Shown piece after piece: positions 16,834-25,002 of a stretch of 38,354 nucleotides of DNA. Location of the stretch: positions 1 to 38,354 of the forward strand of contig CAITSH010000510.1 in the NCBI GenBank assembly GCA_903895005.1. The letters run 5' to 3'. The notes beneath the pieces were generated by a model. The model worked only from the letters and a program-made list of their open reading frames with translations. It searched no databases and had not been told where the DNA came from. The stretch's first letter is position 1. Each line of letters begins with the position of its first letter. Origin of the DNA: an uncultured Pseudomonadota bacterium. GTDB taxonomy: Bacteria > Pseudomonadota > Gammaproteobacteria > Burkholderiales > SG8-39. Made by a program: the position numbers and the translations under genes.

Positions 16834-17589
16834 GTGTACTCATCACTCAAACCCGGCGCGATGCGCGCCCGCGCCACACGGCTCGCCGATTTAGCCGCCG
16901 TCGCGGCCTCAGTGGCCCTGCTGTCCATGCCAGCCCTCGCCCACGCCGCCAGCGGTTCCGGCAGTTCTGGCGGCGGCTCAAAGAGCAGCATTCCGGGCAC
17001 CGCCTCCACGCCCATCTCAGCATTCGACCTGGGCGCGGCCGCGTTCAAGGCCAGCCTCGCCGTTCCGAAGCCCGCCACCGTCAGCACACCGGTCTTTGCC
17101 CCGACGCCGGTCACGTCCAACGGTTCGCCGGGCACCTCGGGATCAAGCAGCGGTTTCTCCGGGTCATCCAACCCGCTGAACGTGAGCACGTCCATGGCTA
17201 CCAAAAGTTCCGGCTCGAATAGCGGATCCTCGGGCATGTCGGGTTCAAACAGCGGCAGTTCCGGATCGTCGGGCTCCAACAGCGGATCATCGGGTTCATC
17301 CGGTTCATCCGGGTCGTCTGGTTCGTCCGAGTCGTCTGGCTCCTCCGGGTCATCCAAATCATCGCGGTCGTCCGGTTCAACGGAGTTAAACGATGTGTCG
17401 GGCTCCGGATTGCCCGGGTCGGCGTCAAGCAGTGGCGGTTCAGGCACCGACGACACGACGGCTACTTCGACAACCTCGACCGGCACGGCCAGCAACACCC
17501 GAAGCGCCGCCGCCACGGTGACGGCGACCGCAAAAACCGCCGTCGCCAACTCAAAACTCAGCCCCGAAGGCGTGCCCTACTGCGATTAG
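16834..17589 (+). CDS. Exported Ser/Gly-rich low-complexity repeat protein
   Basis: I do not recognise a family. The 251-residue frame begins with a typical export signal: basic start (RARATRLADL), hydrophobic core (AAVAASVALLSMPALA) and AHAA cleavage site near residue 39. The mature part is about one third Ser and rich in Gly; residues about 126-180 are tandem SGSS/SNSGSSG units, followed by Thr/Ala-rich sequence and a distinct tail ending SPEGVPYCD. The region is built of 9-base units (TCnGGnTCn). The start is uncertain: GTG 16834 gives the longest frame, while ATG 16861 starts directly before the signal peptide. The opposite strand is also open over the same span, a side effect of the repeats. 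It could be a cell-surface or matrix protein. The export signal makes it a better gene than its antisense frame. Confidence 0.6.
   Translation: MYSSLKPGAMRARATRLADLAAVAASVALLSMPALAHAASGSGSSGGGSKSSIPGTASTPISAFDLGAAAFKASLAVPKPATVSTPVFAPTPVTSNGSPGTSGSSSGFSGSSNPLNVSTSMATKSSGSNSGSSGMSGSNSGSSGSSGSNSGSSGSSGSSGSSGSSESSGSSGSSKSSRSSGSTELNDVSGSGLPGSASSSGGSGTDDTTATSTTSTGTASNTRSAAATVTATAKTAVANSKLSPEGVPYCD
17205..17380 (+). repeat. Tandem 9-base coding repeats (Ser-Gly-Ser)
   Basis: Degenerate 9-base units of the form TCnGGnTCn (also TCnAACAGC variants) run through the Ser/Gly-rich region. Third positions vary widely between units, so the peptide pattern is better kept than the DNA. That suggests selection on the protein rather than very recent slippage expansion. 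Confidence 0.65.
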
Positions 17590-17881
17590 TGTACTAACAG
17601 TCCGGGCGGCTTTTCAGCCCCGGATCCGGCCTTTTTGGGTCTTTCCCCGGCCTCCCGGGTAAATTCGGCCCACCACCCGAAAACGACCGCCTGGCGCGGG
17701 TTTCCAGCCGATTAAGCGGCGGGGGCACACCACCAGAACCAGCCGAAAGCCTCTTTTTTAAGCGCCGGACGCCCGTCTGTGGCAACATACGCGTCCCCGG
17801 AGCGCCGCGGGGATAACACCGCACGACGTCAAACCGCCCCCGGAGCGCTCTCCCCCGAGGCACACATGAGGAGTATCTGAG
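17590..17881. other. Intergenic region with hairpin-family copy B
   Basis: About 290 bases between the Ser/Gly-repeat gene and the small winged-helix gene. It includes GC-rich sequence at 17600-17640 that may fold, a one-sided copy of the short hairpin repeat at 17679-17709 (right half intact, left arm degenerate), and presumably the promoter of the next gene. Nothing coding was recognised. Confidence 0.45.
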
Positions 17882-18136
17882 TTGCAGGAAATCATGAAAT
17901 TTCTTAAAAGCAGCGGCGAGAAGCTGGACTCGGAAATCGCAGCAGGAACCGGGCTCTCCCTCGCAAACGTAAGGGCGCGCATGCTGGAATTGTCGGCCAA
18001 GGGCGAAGTGATCATGTGCCACTCCATCCGCTACGACAACGGCAAAAAAGTCGAAGGCATGCTGTGCCGCGTCGCCGGCTACATCCCGCCCGTCGGCCCC
18101 GGCCGTAAATCCAAGGCGCAGCCGGTCAATAACTGA
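17882..18136 (+). CDS. Small winged-helix DNA-binding-like protein (FaeA/PapI-like)
   Basis: An 84-residue protein. Residues about 1-60 look like a winged helix: MQEIMKFLKSSGEKLDSEIA (first helices), GLSLANVRARMLELSAKGEV (recognition helix and wing entry), then IMCHSIRYDNGKKVEGMLCR (wing). It ends with a basic tail (GPGRKSKAQ). This layout resembles FaeA/PapI-type and other small MarR/ArsR-like regulators, but I cannot assign a target. The start is chosen as TTG 17882 because GAGGAG lies exactly 8 bases upstream; ATG 17894 is an alternative. It stands alone between the Ser/Gly gene and a strong terminator. Composition matches the neighbouring genes. Confidence 0.75.
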   Translation: MQEIMKFLKSSGEKLDSEIAAGTGLSLANVRARMLELSAKGEVIMCHSIRYDNGKKVEGMLCRVAGYIPPVGPGRKSKAQPVNN

Positions 18137-18151
18137 TCCCCGGCCGGTTCG

Positions 18152-18183
18152 AAAAAAGACAGGCCCCGCCTGTCTTTTTTTTT
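18152..18183 (+). terminator. Rho-independent terminator
   Basis: AAAAAAGACAGGC (18152-18164) pairs with GCCTGTCTTTTTT (18168-18180) around a CCC loop, followed by further T residues to 18183. It is a textbook intrinsic terminator 16 bases after the small winged-helix gene. The A-tract on the left arm means it could also work on the minus strand. Confidence 0.92.
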
Positions 18184-18306
18184 GCCCGCTTGTTCGCCTG
18201 CGGACACGCTGAAAATCCGCGACAATCGCCCCTGCCCGTGCCTTCCCTCCCGGACACCCCGGCAGCCGCCCCACCGCGCCACCCGCAACACATCCGAAAG
18301 TCATCG

Positions 18307-19551
18307 TTGACCGCCGCTTCCACGCAATCCTTCGCCGCCCTGCGACACCCGGGCTACCGCGCCTATTTCATCACCGGCGCGCTGGTCATGATGGCCGACA
18401 GCATCGAGCACGTGATCAGTTACTGGATCATTTTCGACAAATTCCGCTCGCCCGCGCTCGGTGGCTTCGCCATCCTCGCGCACTGGCTGCCGTTTTTGTT
18501 TTTCTCGGTCTGGTCGGGCGCGCTCGCCGACCGCTACGACCCGCGCCGCATCATCCAGTTCGGCATGGCCTGTTTCATGGCGGCCTCGCTCGGCTGGGGC
18601 TATTTTTTCCTCACCGATTCGCTGCAGATGTGGCACGCCGTGGTGCTGCTCATCCTGCACGGCTTCGCAGGCGTGTTCTGGCATCCCGCAGCCCAACTTC
18701 TGATACATGACATCGTCGGTCCGGCCCAGTTGCAAAGCGCGGTGCGACTGAACGCCACCGCACGCTACCTCGGACTGCTGTTCGGCCCGGCGGTGGGCGG
18801 CGTCATCCTGCTGGTCTTCGGTCCGGCATACGGCATCATCCTCAACGCGCTGATCTACCTGCCAATGATGCTATGGCTTTGGAAGGCACCCTACGGCCCG
18901 CACTTTCGCAAGGAAAAAGCCCCGCCGGTGCGCGCAGTGCGCGGCTTCGCCGATGTCGTCGCCACCATACGCGAAGTGGCCGGGCATCCGGTCCTGGTGC
19001 CGATGATGCTGCTTGCCGGCCTTGCATCGCTTTTTGTCGGCAACGGCTACCAGCCGCAAATGCCCGAGTTCGCCCACGACCTGGGGCACAAGGACGCGGA
19101 TTTTTCCTACACCATGCTGCTTGCGGCCGACGCCGCAGGTGCGCTCAGCGCGGGCCTGATCCTAGAGAGCCGCGGCCTGCTGCCGGCCAAGGCGCGCACC
19201 GCATGCATCCTCGCCATGCTCTGGTGCTGCGCCATCGGCAGTTTCGCGCTGGCCAAAAGCTATCCGCTGGCGCTGGTGCTGCTGTTTGCCGTGGGCTTTC
19301 TTGAGCTGTCATTCAATTCGATGGCGCAGACCCTGGTGCAATTGCATGCCCCGGCGCACCTGCGCGGCCGCGTGATCGGCCTGTACATCCTGTCGGCGCT
19401 GGGCATGCGCGCGTTCAGCGGCGTCACCATAGGCATCGCCGGCGGCTTCATCGGCATCCACTGGTCGCTGGCACTGTCGGCGATGGTTTTGTTTACAATC
19501 ATCGCGATACTGCTTTCATTCACGATCAAGAGGAACACGGCCCCCGGCTGA
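18307..19551 (+). CDS. Major facilitator superfamily transporter (EntS/DHA3-like)
   Basis: A 414-residue inner-membrane protein with about 12 hydrophobic helices. Family landmarks are the loop 2-3 motif SGALADRYDPRRIIQFG, HGFAGVFWHPAAQLLIHDIV, and LRGRVIGLYILSALGMRAFSG in the second half, all resembling the drug/siderophore exporter group that contains EntS. The open frame reaches back to 18190, right against the preceding terminator. The first 39 codons look non-coding (Pro/Ala-rich, no similarity), so I placed the start at TTG 18307; the true start is uncertain. The next gene, an acyl-CoA ligase, begins 46 bases after its stop on the same strand, so they may be co-transcribed. The substrate is unknown. 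Confidence 0.82.
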   Translation: MTAASTQSFAALRHPGYRAYFITGALVMMADSIEHVISYWIIFDKFRSPALGGFAILAHWLPFLFFSVWSGALADRYDPRRIIQFGMACFMAASLGWGYFFLTDSLQMWHAVVLLILHGFAGVFWHPAAQLLIHDIVGPAQLQSAVRLNATARYLGLLFGPAVGGVILLVFGPAYGIILNALIYLPMMLWLWKAPYGPHFRKEKAPPVRAVRGFADVVATIREVAGHPVLVPMMLLAGLASLFVGNGYQPQMPEFAHDLGHKDADFSYTMLLAADAAGALSAGLILESRGLLPAKARTACILAMLWCCAIGSFALAKSYPLALVLLFAVGFLELSFNSMAQTLVQLHAPAHLRGRVIGLYILSALGMRAFSGVTIGIAGGFIGIHWSLALSAMVLFTIIAILLSFTIKRNTAPG

Positions 19552-19597
19552 CGGCGTTGCGCCCGGGGGACCTTCCCGGCCACAAAGAGGAGACACC

Positions 19598-21142
19598 ATG
19601 CTCACCGGCGACATGCTGCGACGCTCGGCCGCCCGCTTTCCGGACAAGCCGGCAATCATCCGCGACGGCGTGCGCCTGAGTTACACCGAGCTCAACCGCG
19701 ACGCCAACCGTTTTGCCCACGCACTGCTCGCCCTCGGATTACCCAAGGGGGCGAAGGTCGCGATGATTTCGCGCAACCTGCCCGAGTACGGCGTGGTATT
19801 TTTCGGCGCGGCGAAATCGGGGCTCGTGCTGGTCAACGTATCGGTGCTGTATGCCCCGGACGAACTCGAGTACGTGCTCAACAAATCCGACAGCGAAGCG
19901 CTTGTTTTCGACGCGGCCTTTGCCGATAAAGTCGCCGCCGTGCGGGGGCGCTGCGCCAAAATAAAAACACTGGTCGCCATTGGCGATGCCGCGGCCGTGC
20001 CCGGCGCGATCGCTTTCGACGCATTCCTGAAGGGCCGGCCCGCGGATGAGCCCGCGGTCGCGATGGAGGAAACCGACCCCTTCTGCATGACCTACACCGG
20101 CGGCACCACCGGCAGGCCCAAGGGGGTGCTGTGCAGCCATCGCGCGCGCACCCTCACCGCCCACACGGTTGCGCTCGAGGAAGCGCTGGATGAGCGCGAC
20201 GTGGTGGCCATCGTCACGCCGCTCTTTCACGTCGCCGCGCTTAACATCATGTTCCAGCCGGCGGTGCTGGTCGGGGCAACCTGCACACTGGTCACACCGT
20301 GGTCGGCAGACAAGTTCTTGGAGACGGCGGCGCGCGACGGTGTCACCGCCGCCTTCATGGTACCGACCCAGGCCAACATGCTGGTCTCCAGCCCCAACTT
20401 TGACGCCGCCAAGCTCGCCATCTGGCACAAGCTCTCCTTCGCCGGTGCGCCCATGCCCGACTGGGTACAGGTCGAATTGAAAAAGCGCCTGCCGCAACTG
20501 CTGCTGACGCAGATCTACGGCCAGTCGGAAATGGGCGTGCTCACCTCGCTGCGCGACTGGCACCTTCCGGCCAAGCTCGGTTCGGTCGGCCGGCAGGCCT
20601 ACAACGTTGAGGTGGCCTTGTTCACCCCTGATGGAAAGCGGGTCGGGCCAGGCGAACTCGGCGAGATCGGCAGCCGCGGCGACAACCTCATGCTCGAGTA
20701 CTACGACGAACCGGAACAGACCGCAGCGTTTTTCAAGCACGGCAAGGGCTGGGGGCTCACCGGCGATGTGGGCATCATGGACACCGAAGGCTTCATCACC
20801 CTCGTCGACCGCGCCAAGGACATGCTCATTTCCGGTGGCGAAAACGTCTACCCGAAGGAAATCGAGGACGTGATTTTCCAGCTCGAAGCGGTATCCGAGT
20901 GCGCGGTGTTTGGGGTGCCCGACACCAAGTTCGGCGAACTGCCCGCCGCCTACATTTCACTCAAGGCCGGCGCCACCCTCACCGAAGCCGAGGTTGTGGA
21001 GCACTGCCGTACCCGGCTCGCCGAATTCAAGCGGCCGCGTACGGTGAAATTTGTCAGTGACTTCCCGAAGACGCCAATAGGGAAAATACAAAAAAACGTC
21101 CTCAAGGAGCCCTACTGGAAAGACCGGCAAAAACGCATCTGA
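19598..21142 (+). CDS. AMP-dependent acyl-CoA synthetase/ligase
   Basis: Activates a carboxylic acid to its CoA thioester with ATP via an acyl-adenylate. The 514-residue ANL-superfamily enzyme has the P-loop YTGGTTGRPKG (166-176), the A5-type IYGQSEMG, the A7 Asp region GWGLTGDVG, the hinge VDRAKDMLISGGENVYPKEIE and the A10 catalytic lysine in PKTPIGKIQKN. It has no carrier domain, so it is a free-standing ligase of the medium-chain/aryl-acid type. The ATG has GAGGAG upstream. The last codons (EPYWKDRQKRI) are duplicated 99 bases downstream, just before the next gene (see findings). As first enzyme of the cluster it probably activates the acid processed by the crotonase and SDR that follow. 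Confidence 0.92.
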   Translation: MLTGDMLRRSAARFPDKPAIIRDGVRLSYTELNRDANRFAHALLALGLPKGAKVAMISRNLPEYGVVFFGAAKSGLVLVNVSVLYAPDELEYVLNKSDSEALVFDAAFADKVAAVRGRCAKIKTLVAIGDAAAVPGAIAFDAFLKGRPADEPAVAMEETDPFCMTYTGGTTGRPKGVLCSHRARTLTAHTVALEEALDERDVVAIVTPLFHVAALNIMFQPAVLVGATCTLVTPWSADKFLETAARDGVTAAFMVPTQANMLVSSPNFDAAKLAIWHKLSFAGAPMPDWVQVELKKRLPQLLLTQIYGQSEMGVLTSLRDWHLPAKLGSVGRQAYNVEVALFTPDGKRVGPGELGEIGSRGDNLMLEYYDEPEQTAAFFKHGKGWGLTGDVGIMDTEGFITLVDRAKDMLISGGENVYPKEIEDVIFQLEAVSECAVFGVPDTKFGELPAAYISLKAGATLTEAEVVEHCRTRLAEFKRPRTVKFVSDFPKTPIGKIQKNVLKEPYWKDRQKRI

Positions 21143-21246
21143 ACGCCGTTGAGAATCAAACATGGGGGATAAACAAGGGGGTATGCCCCCTTGTTTATCC
21201 CCGGATTAAAGAGCCCTACTGGAAAGACAGGACCAAACGCATATGA
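21112..21246 (+). repeat. Direct repeat of the ligase 3' end flanking a hairpin
   Basis: Bases 21107-21142 (last ligase codons and stop, beginning GAGCCCTACTGGAAAGAC) recur at 21211-21246 with a few substitutions. The peptides EPYWKDRQKRI and [11 protein letters not shown] are both followed by TGA, and the differences are mostly synonymous. The second copy's stop overlaps the crotonase ATG (ATGA), the arrangement expected for an ancestral ligase-crotonase junction. Between the copies lies the 17-bp hairpin at 21165-21202. The exact end of the first copy is the ligase stop at 21142. Confidence 0.75.
21165..21202. repeat. Perfect 17-bp hairpin between ligase and crotonase
   Basis: GGGGATAAACAAGGGGG (21165-21181) and CCCCCTTGTTTATCCCC (21186-21202) are perfect inverted repeats with a TATG loop. 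There is no following T-tract, so termination is uncertain. It could attenuate, process or protect the polycistronic mRNA, or be the remnant of a small inserted element. Confidence 0.85.
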
Positions 21247-22055
21247 ATCCCGCCCACTACGAAAAATATTCAAGCCTGCAACTCAAGCGCCATACCGACG
21301 GCATTCTTGAAATCATAATGGGCGGCCCGGGCAAGCTGTCCACCGCCGACCACGCCATGCACGGCGAACTCTCCACCATCTGGCGCGACATCGATACCGA
21401 TCCCGAGGTGCGCGTCGCCATCATCCGCGGCGAGGGCAAGGGCTTTTCCGCGGGCGGCGACCTGCAACTTGTCGAGGACATGGCCAATGACTTTGCGGTG
21501 CGCTCGCGCGTCTGGCGCGAGGCGCGCGACCTGGTCTACAACGTCATCAACTGCTCCAAGCCCGTCGTATCGGCGATGCACGGCCCCGCGGTGGGTGCGG
21601 GCCTCGTTGCCGGACTGCTCGCCGACATCTCCATCGCCACCAAGACCGCGCGCATCATCGACGGCCACACGCGCCTGGGCGTGGCGGCGGGCGACCATGC
21701 CGCCATCGTCTGGCCGCTGCTGTGCGGCATGGCCAAGGCCAAGTACTACCTGCTGTTGTGCGAACAGGTCAGCGGCGAGGAGGCCGAGCGCATCGGCCTG
21801 GTGTCGCTCGCGGTCGATGACGCCGAACTGGTTCCCAAAGCCTTCGAAGTTGCGACCAAACTGGCCAAGGGCTCACAGTCCGCCATACGGTGGACCAAGT
21901 ACAGCCTGAACAACTGGCTGCGCCTCGCCGGCCCGACCTTCGACACCTCGCTCGCGCTCGAATTCATGGGTTTCTCGGGTCCGGACGTCAAGGAGGGTGT
22001 CGCCTCGCTGCGCGAACGGCGCGCGCCCAACTTTGATCCGAACTGCCCGTTCTAG
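21243..22055 (+). CDS. Crotonase-family (enoyl-CoA hydratase/isomerase) protein without the hydratase glutamates
   Basis: A 270-residue crotonase-fold enzyme acting on a CoA thioester. The oxyanion-hole segments are intact: [10 protein letters not shown] (68-76 region) and [11 protein letters not shown] (114-124). The two catalytic glutamates of enoyl-CoA hydratase are missing. The position equivalent to the first is V122 and the second falls in [16 protein letters not shown], which offers H142 or D151 instead. The product is therefore more likely an isomerase, hydrolase, dehalogenase or ring-modifying crotonase than a plain hydratase. The ATG at 21243 overlaps the stop of the second copy of the ligase tail. 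It lies between the CoA ligase and SDR genes, supporting a CoA-ester pathway. Confidence 0.88.
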   Translation: MNPAHYEKYSSLQLKRHTDGILEIIMGGPGKLSTADHAMHGELSTIWRDIDTDPEVRVAIIRGEGKGFSAGGDLQLVEDMANDFAVRSRVWREARDLVYNVINCSKPVVSAMHGPAVGAGLVAGLLADISIATKTARIIDGHTRLGVAAGDHAAIVWPLLCGMAKAKYYLLLCEQVSGEEAERIGLVSLAVDDAELVPKAFEVATKLAKGSQSAIRWTKYSLNNWLRLAGPTFDTSLALEFMGFSGPDVKEGVASLRERRAPNFDPNCPF

Positions 22056-22125
22056 GAAAAGCCGGACGACAGCAATAACAGGGACCGATAACAAGACCCA
22101 ATATCAAGGACAAGGGGGACACGAC

Positions 22126-22899
22126 ATGGATCTGGGCATCTCGGGACAAACCGCACTGGTACTGGGAGGAACGCAGGGACTGGGACTTGGCTGCGCCTGG
22201 TCACTCGCCGAAGCCGGCGTAAAACTGCTGGTCAACGGCCGCTCGGCATCCACGTGGGAGGCGGCACGCGGGCAACTGCCCGGCGCCACCTTTGTTCAGG
22301 GCGACCTTGGCAAGCCCGAGGATCGCGCCGCGATCATTGCCGCAGCGGAAAAGCACGGACCGGTCTCCATCCTCGTCACCAACGCCGGCGGACCGCCGAC
22401 CGGCCAGTTCGAGGAACTCACCACGGAACAGTGGCGAAGCGCGTTCGAAACCAACTTCCTCGGCGTTCTGGAAATCACGCGCGCGCTGTTGCCCGGCATG
22501 CGCGCGCGCCGCTTCGGCCGCATCATCAACGTGACCTCCTTCGTGGTGAAGGAGTTGTACCCGAACATGTCGCTATCGAACTCTTTTCGCGTCGGCCTCA
22601 CCGGCGCGATGGGATCGATCGCGCGCGAATGCGCCCGAGACGGCGTGACCATCAACGGCATCCTGCCCGGCCTGATGGACACACCGGCGCTGCAACGCGT
22701 GTTCCGCGACCGCGCCAAGCGCACCGGCGAAACAGAGGAACAAATCCGGCAAAGCATGGCGCAGAGCGTGCCTGCACAACGCCTGGGTACCGCCGCCGAT
22801 TTCGGCCCGGCCTGCGCCTTCCTCGCATCGAGGCAGGCCGGCTACATCACAGGGCAAAACATCTGCATCGACGGCGGGCTCACCAAAAGCGTCATCTAA
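22126..22899 (+). CDS. SDR-family oxidoreductase with atypical active site
   Basis: A 257-residue short-chain dehydrogenase/reductase. The Rossmann entry is LVLGGTQGLGLG (glycine motif 14-22), NAG is at 86-88, N110 and S138 are at the standard positions, and the C-terminal segment is YITGQNICIDGG. The usual YxxxK is replaced: the Tyr position is S151 and the Lys position R155 (SNSFR). The frame extends upstream to 21997, but the ATG at 22126 starts exactly at the family N-terminus and follows AAGGGGG. Some SDR subgroups near 3-oxoacyl-ACP reductase share this loss, so it may be a divergent enzyme rather than an inactive one. It is third in the ligase-crotonase-SDR run. Confidence 0.88.
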   Translation: MDLGISGQTALVLGGTQGLGLGCAWSLAEAGVKLLVNGRSASTWEAARGQLPGATFVQGDLGKPEDRAAIIAAAEKHGPVSILVTNAGGPPTGQFEELTTEQWRSAFETNFLGVLEITRALLPGMRARRFGRIINVTSFVVKELYPNMSLSNSFRVGLTGAMGSIARECARDGVTINGILPGLMDTPALQRVFRDRAKRTGETEEQIRQSMAQSVPAQRLGTAADFGPACAFLASRQAGYITGQNICIDGGLTKSVI

Positions 22900-23056
22900 G
22901 CGCTGCGCTTGCGGTGGCGCACCCGCGCTTGGCACGCGGCGGATTGGGTTACCATCTCGAACGAAAACAAGCAGCCGCAGTAGGACGCAGTCGGACGCAA
23001 TCAGACGAATACCCGACAGGGCGAATTCGCGAACATACCCATCCCGGAGGAATTCC

Positions 23057-24040
23057 ATGTCATTCAAGCACGCAAGCGCATCCCTGCTCGCTCTCACAAT
23101 CACGCTGGGCCTGCTGCCCGGCATCGCCGCCGCGCAAAGCGCGTACCCGAACAAACCCATTCGCATGATCGTGCCCCTCGCCGCCGCCAGCGCGGTCGAT
23201 AACGCCGCGCGCATCGTGGCGCAAAAAATGTCCGACAGCATGGGACAAAACATCGTCATCGAGAACATTCCCGGCGCATCCGGCCTTATCGGCACCGAGC
23301 GCGTCGCCAAGGCCGCGCCCGACGGCTACACGATCGGCGGATTCAACGACAGCATCATGACCATGCTGCCCAACCTGAACGCCAAGCTGAACTGGGACAT
23401 CCTCAAGGATTTCGAACCGGTGTCCCTGGTGGGCACCATCGAGTGGGGACTTGCCGTGAGCAACGACGCGCCTTACAAGAATGCCGCCGATCTCATCGCC
23501 GCGGCCAAGGCCAGCCCGGGCCGGATCAATTACGCCTCGGGCGGCAACGGCAGCCCGCAGCACATCGCCATGGCCCTCTTTGCCAGCACCGCCGGCATCA
23601 ACATGACGCACATCCCCTACAAGGGCGCGACGCAGGCCGCGCTGGACGTGGCCGCCGGCCAGGTACCGGTGACCATGCAAGGGCTGGGCACCGTCGCCGC
23701 GCTCATTCGCGGCAACAAGCTGCGCCTGCTGGGCGTGGGCACCAAGACGCGGCTTGCCGCCTTCCCCGGCGCGCCGACCCTGTCCGAATCCGGATTGCCG
23801 GGCTTCGAGTTCAATTCCTTTTTTGCCATCACCGCGCCGGCCGGCACCCCCAGGGACATCGTCGCTCGCCTCAATGCCGAAGTGGTCAAGGCACTCGCCG
23901 ACCCGGACGTGCGTGAGAAACTGACCTCGCTGGGCTTTACGATACGCGGCACCTCTCCCGAAGAACTCAGCAGCGTCACCCGCGCCCAGCTCGCCAAGTA
24001 CGCGCGGCTGATCAAGGCGGCGCATATAACAAACGATTGA
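23057..24040 (+). CDS. Bug-family (TctC) periplasmic solute-binding protein
   Basis: A 327-residue periplasmic binding protein of the tripartite tricarboxylate transporter/Bug family, which binds carboxylates and aromatic acids. The signal peptide is clear (LLALTITLGLLPGIAAAQ, cleavage near residue 26), followed by the family opening YPNKPIRMIVPLAAAS, ENIPGASGLIGTERVAKAAPDGYT, INYASGGNGSPQHIAMALF and HIPYKGATQAALDVAAGQV. The ATG has GGAGGAATT upstream. No TctA/TctB membrane partners are nearby, typical of the many orphan Bug genes in Burkholderiales. The neighbouring catabolic genes suggest it captures the substrate or related acids of this pathway. Confidence 0.93.
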   Translation: MSFKHASASLLALTITLGLLPGIAAAQSAYPNKPIRMIVPLAAASAVDNAARIVAQKMSDSMGQNIVIENIPGASGLIGTERVAKAAPDGYTIGGFNDSIMTMLPNLNAKLNWDILKDFEPVSLVGTIEWGLAVSNDAPYKNAADLIAAAKASPGRINYASGGNGSPQHIAMALFASTAGINMTHIPYKGATQAALDVAAGQVPVTMQGLGTVAALIRGNKLRLLGVGTKTRLAAFPGAPTLSESGLPGFEFNSFFAITAPAGTPRDIVARLNAEVVKALADPDVREKLTSLGFTIRGTSPEELSSVTRAQLAKYARLIKAAHITND

Positions 24041-24070
24041 CATACCCCAGAACAGGCACGGGAACCCATC

Positions 24071-24976
24071 ATGATCATTGAAAAGCAACAAGACGTCACC
24101 GCGGCGGTACTTGCCGAAATGCACCGTACGCCCGATGCGCGCACCAAAGAAATTCTCGAATCGCTGGTGCGCCACCTGCACGGCTTTGTCCGCGAAATAA
24201 AAATGACCGAGCGCGAATTCGAGGCTGCGGTGGGCCTGATCAACGCCATCGGGCAAAAGACCTCGCCCAGCCACAACGAGGCGATGCTGATGGCGGGGGC
24301 ACTGGGCGTCTCCAACCTGATCTGCCTGCTGAACAACGGTGCGAACGGCACGCGCGAAACCCAGGCCAACAACCTCGGCCCGTTCTGGCGCGAAAACTCG
24401 CCGCGCACCGAAAACGGCGGCACGCTGCTGCGTTCGCCCACGCCCGGCCCGGCGCTGTTTTTCAAGGGCTGGGTGCGCGATGCCGCGGGCAAGCCGCTCG
24501 CCGGCGTTGATATCGACGTGTGGCATTCGTCCACCGTGGGCCTGTACGAGAACCAGGACACGACCCAGGCCGAGATGAACCTGCGCGGCAAGTTCACCAC
24601 CGATGCCAACGGCGAATTCAGTTTCAGGAGCGTCAAGCCCGCCGGTTATCCGGTGCCCATAACAGGTCCCGCAGGCGTGCTGCTCAATGCGCAAAAGCGC
24701 CACAACATGCGCCCCGCGCACCTGCACTTCCTGATCGACAAGGAGGGCTACAAGACCATCGCCTCGCAGGTCTACAGCAACGACGACCCCCACCTTGAAA
24801 CCGACAGCCAGTTCGGCGTCACCAAGGCGCTGATCGGCCATTACAAGCTGCAGGAGGGAAAAGCGCCGGCCACCGACGTGAGCGGGCCGTGGTATTCACT
24901 CGAGCACACCTTCGTGCTCGAGCCGGGCGAGCGCCGCCTTCCGCGCGCGCCCATCAGCGCCAAGGCCACCGCGTAA
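24071..24976 (+). CDS. Intradiol ring-cleavage dioxygenase (hydroxyquinol 1,2-dioxygenase-like)
   Basis: Non-haem Fe(III) enzyme that opens catechol-type rings between the two hydroxyls using O2. The 301-residue protein has the helical N-terminal linker domain (RTKEILESLVRHLHGFVREI) and the catalytic beta-sandwich with all four iron ligands: Y159 (GLYENQD), Y193 (GYPVP), H217 and H219 (RPAHLHF). The overall pattern, including LGPFWRENSP, is closest to hydroxyquinol/chlorocatechol 1,2-dioxygenases as I recall them, but catechol itself is possible. It starts 30 bases after the Bug gene, with a carboxymuconolactone-decarboxylase-like gene immediately downstream. It is the strongest evidence that this cluster degrades an aromatic compound. 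Confidence 0.92.
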   Translation: MIIEKQQDVTAAVLAEMHRTPDARTKEILESLVRHLHGFVREIKMTEREFEAAVGLINAIGQKTSPSHNEAMLMAGALGVSNLICLLNNGANGTRETQANNLGPFWRENSPRTENGGTLLRSPTPGPALFFKGWVRDAAGKPLAGVDIDVWHSSTVGLYENQDTTQAEMNLRGKFTTDANGEFSFRSVKPAGYPVPITGPAGVLLNAQKRHNMRPAHLHFLIDKEGYKTIASQVYSNDDPHLETDSQFGVTKALIGHYKLQEGKAPATDVSGPWYSLEHTFVLEPGERRLPRAPISAKATA

Positions 24977-25002
24977 CCCCTTTCTTTTTCAGAGACAACG
25001 TC

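Noticed and set aside
17205..17380. CRISPR-like or satellite array
   Set aside because: Units are 9 bases, without spacers, and keep a Ser/Gly reading frame; they are coding repeats.
16794..17549. Minus-strand Asp/Pro/Glu-rich frame of 251 codons
   Set aside because: It is the complement of the Ser/Gly repeats. It has no signal peptide or ribosome-binding site, while the plus-strand frame has a clear export signal.
21165..21202. Insertion sequence with terminal inverted repeats
   Set aside because: The 17-base arms are separated by only four bases, so there is no room for a transposase; it is a hairpin, at most a relic.
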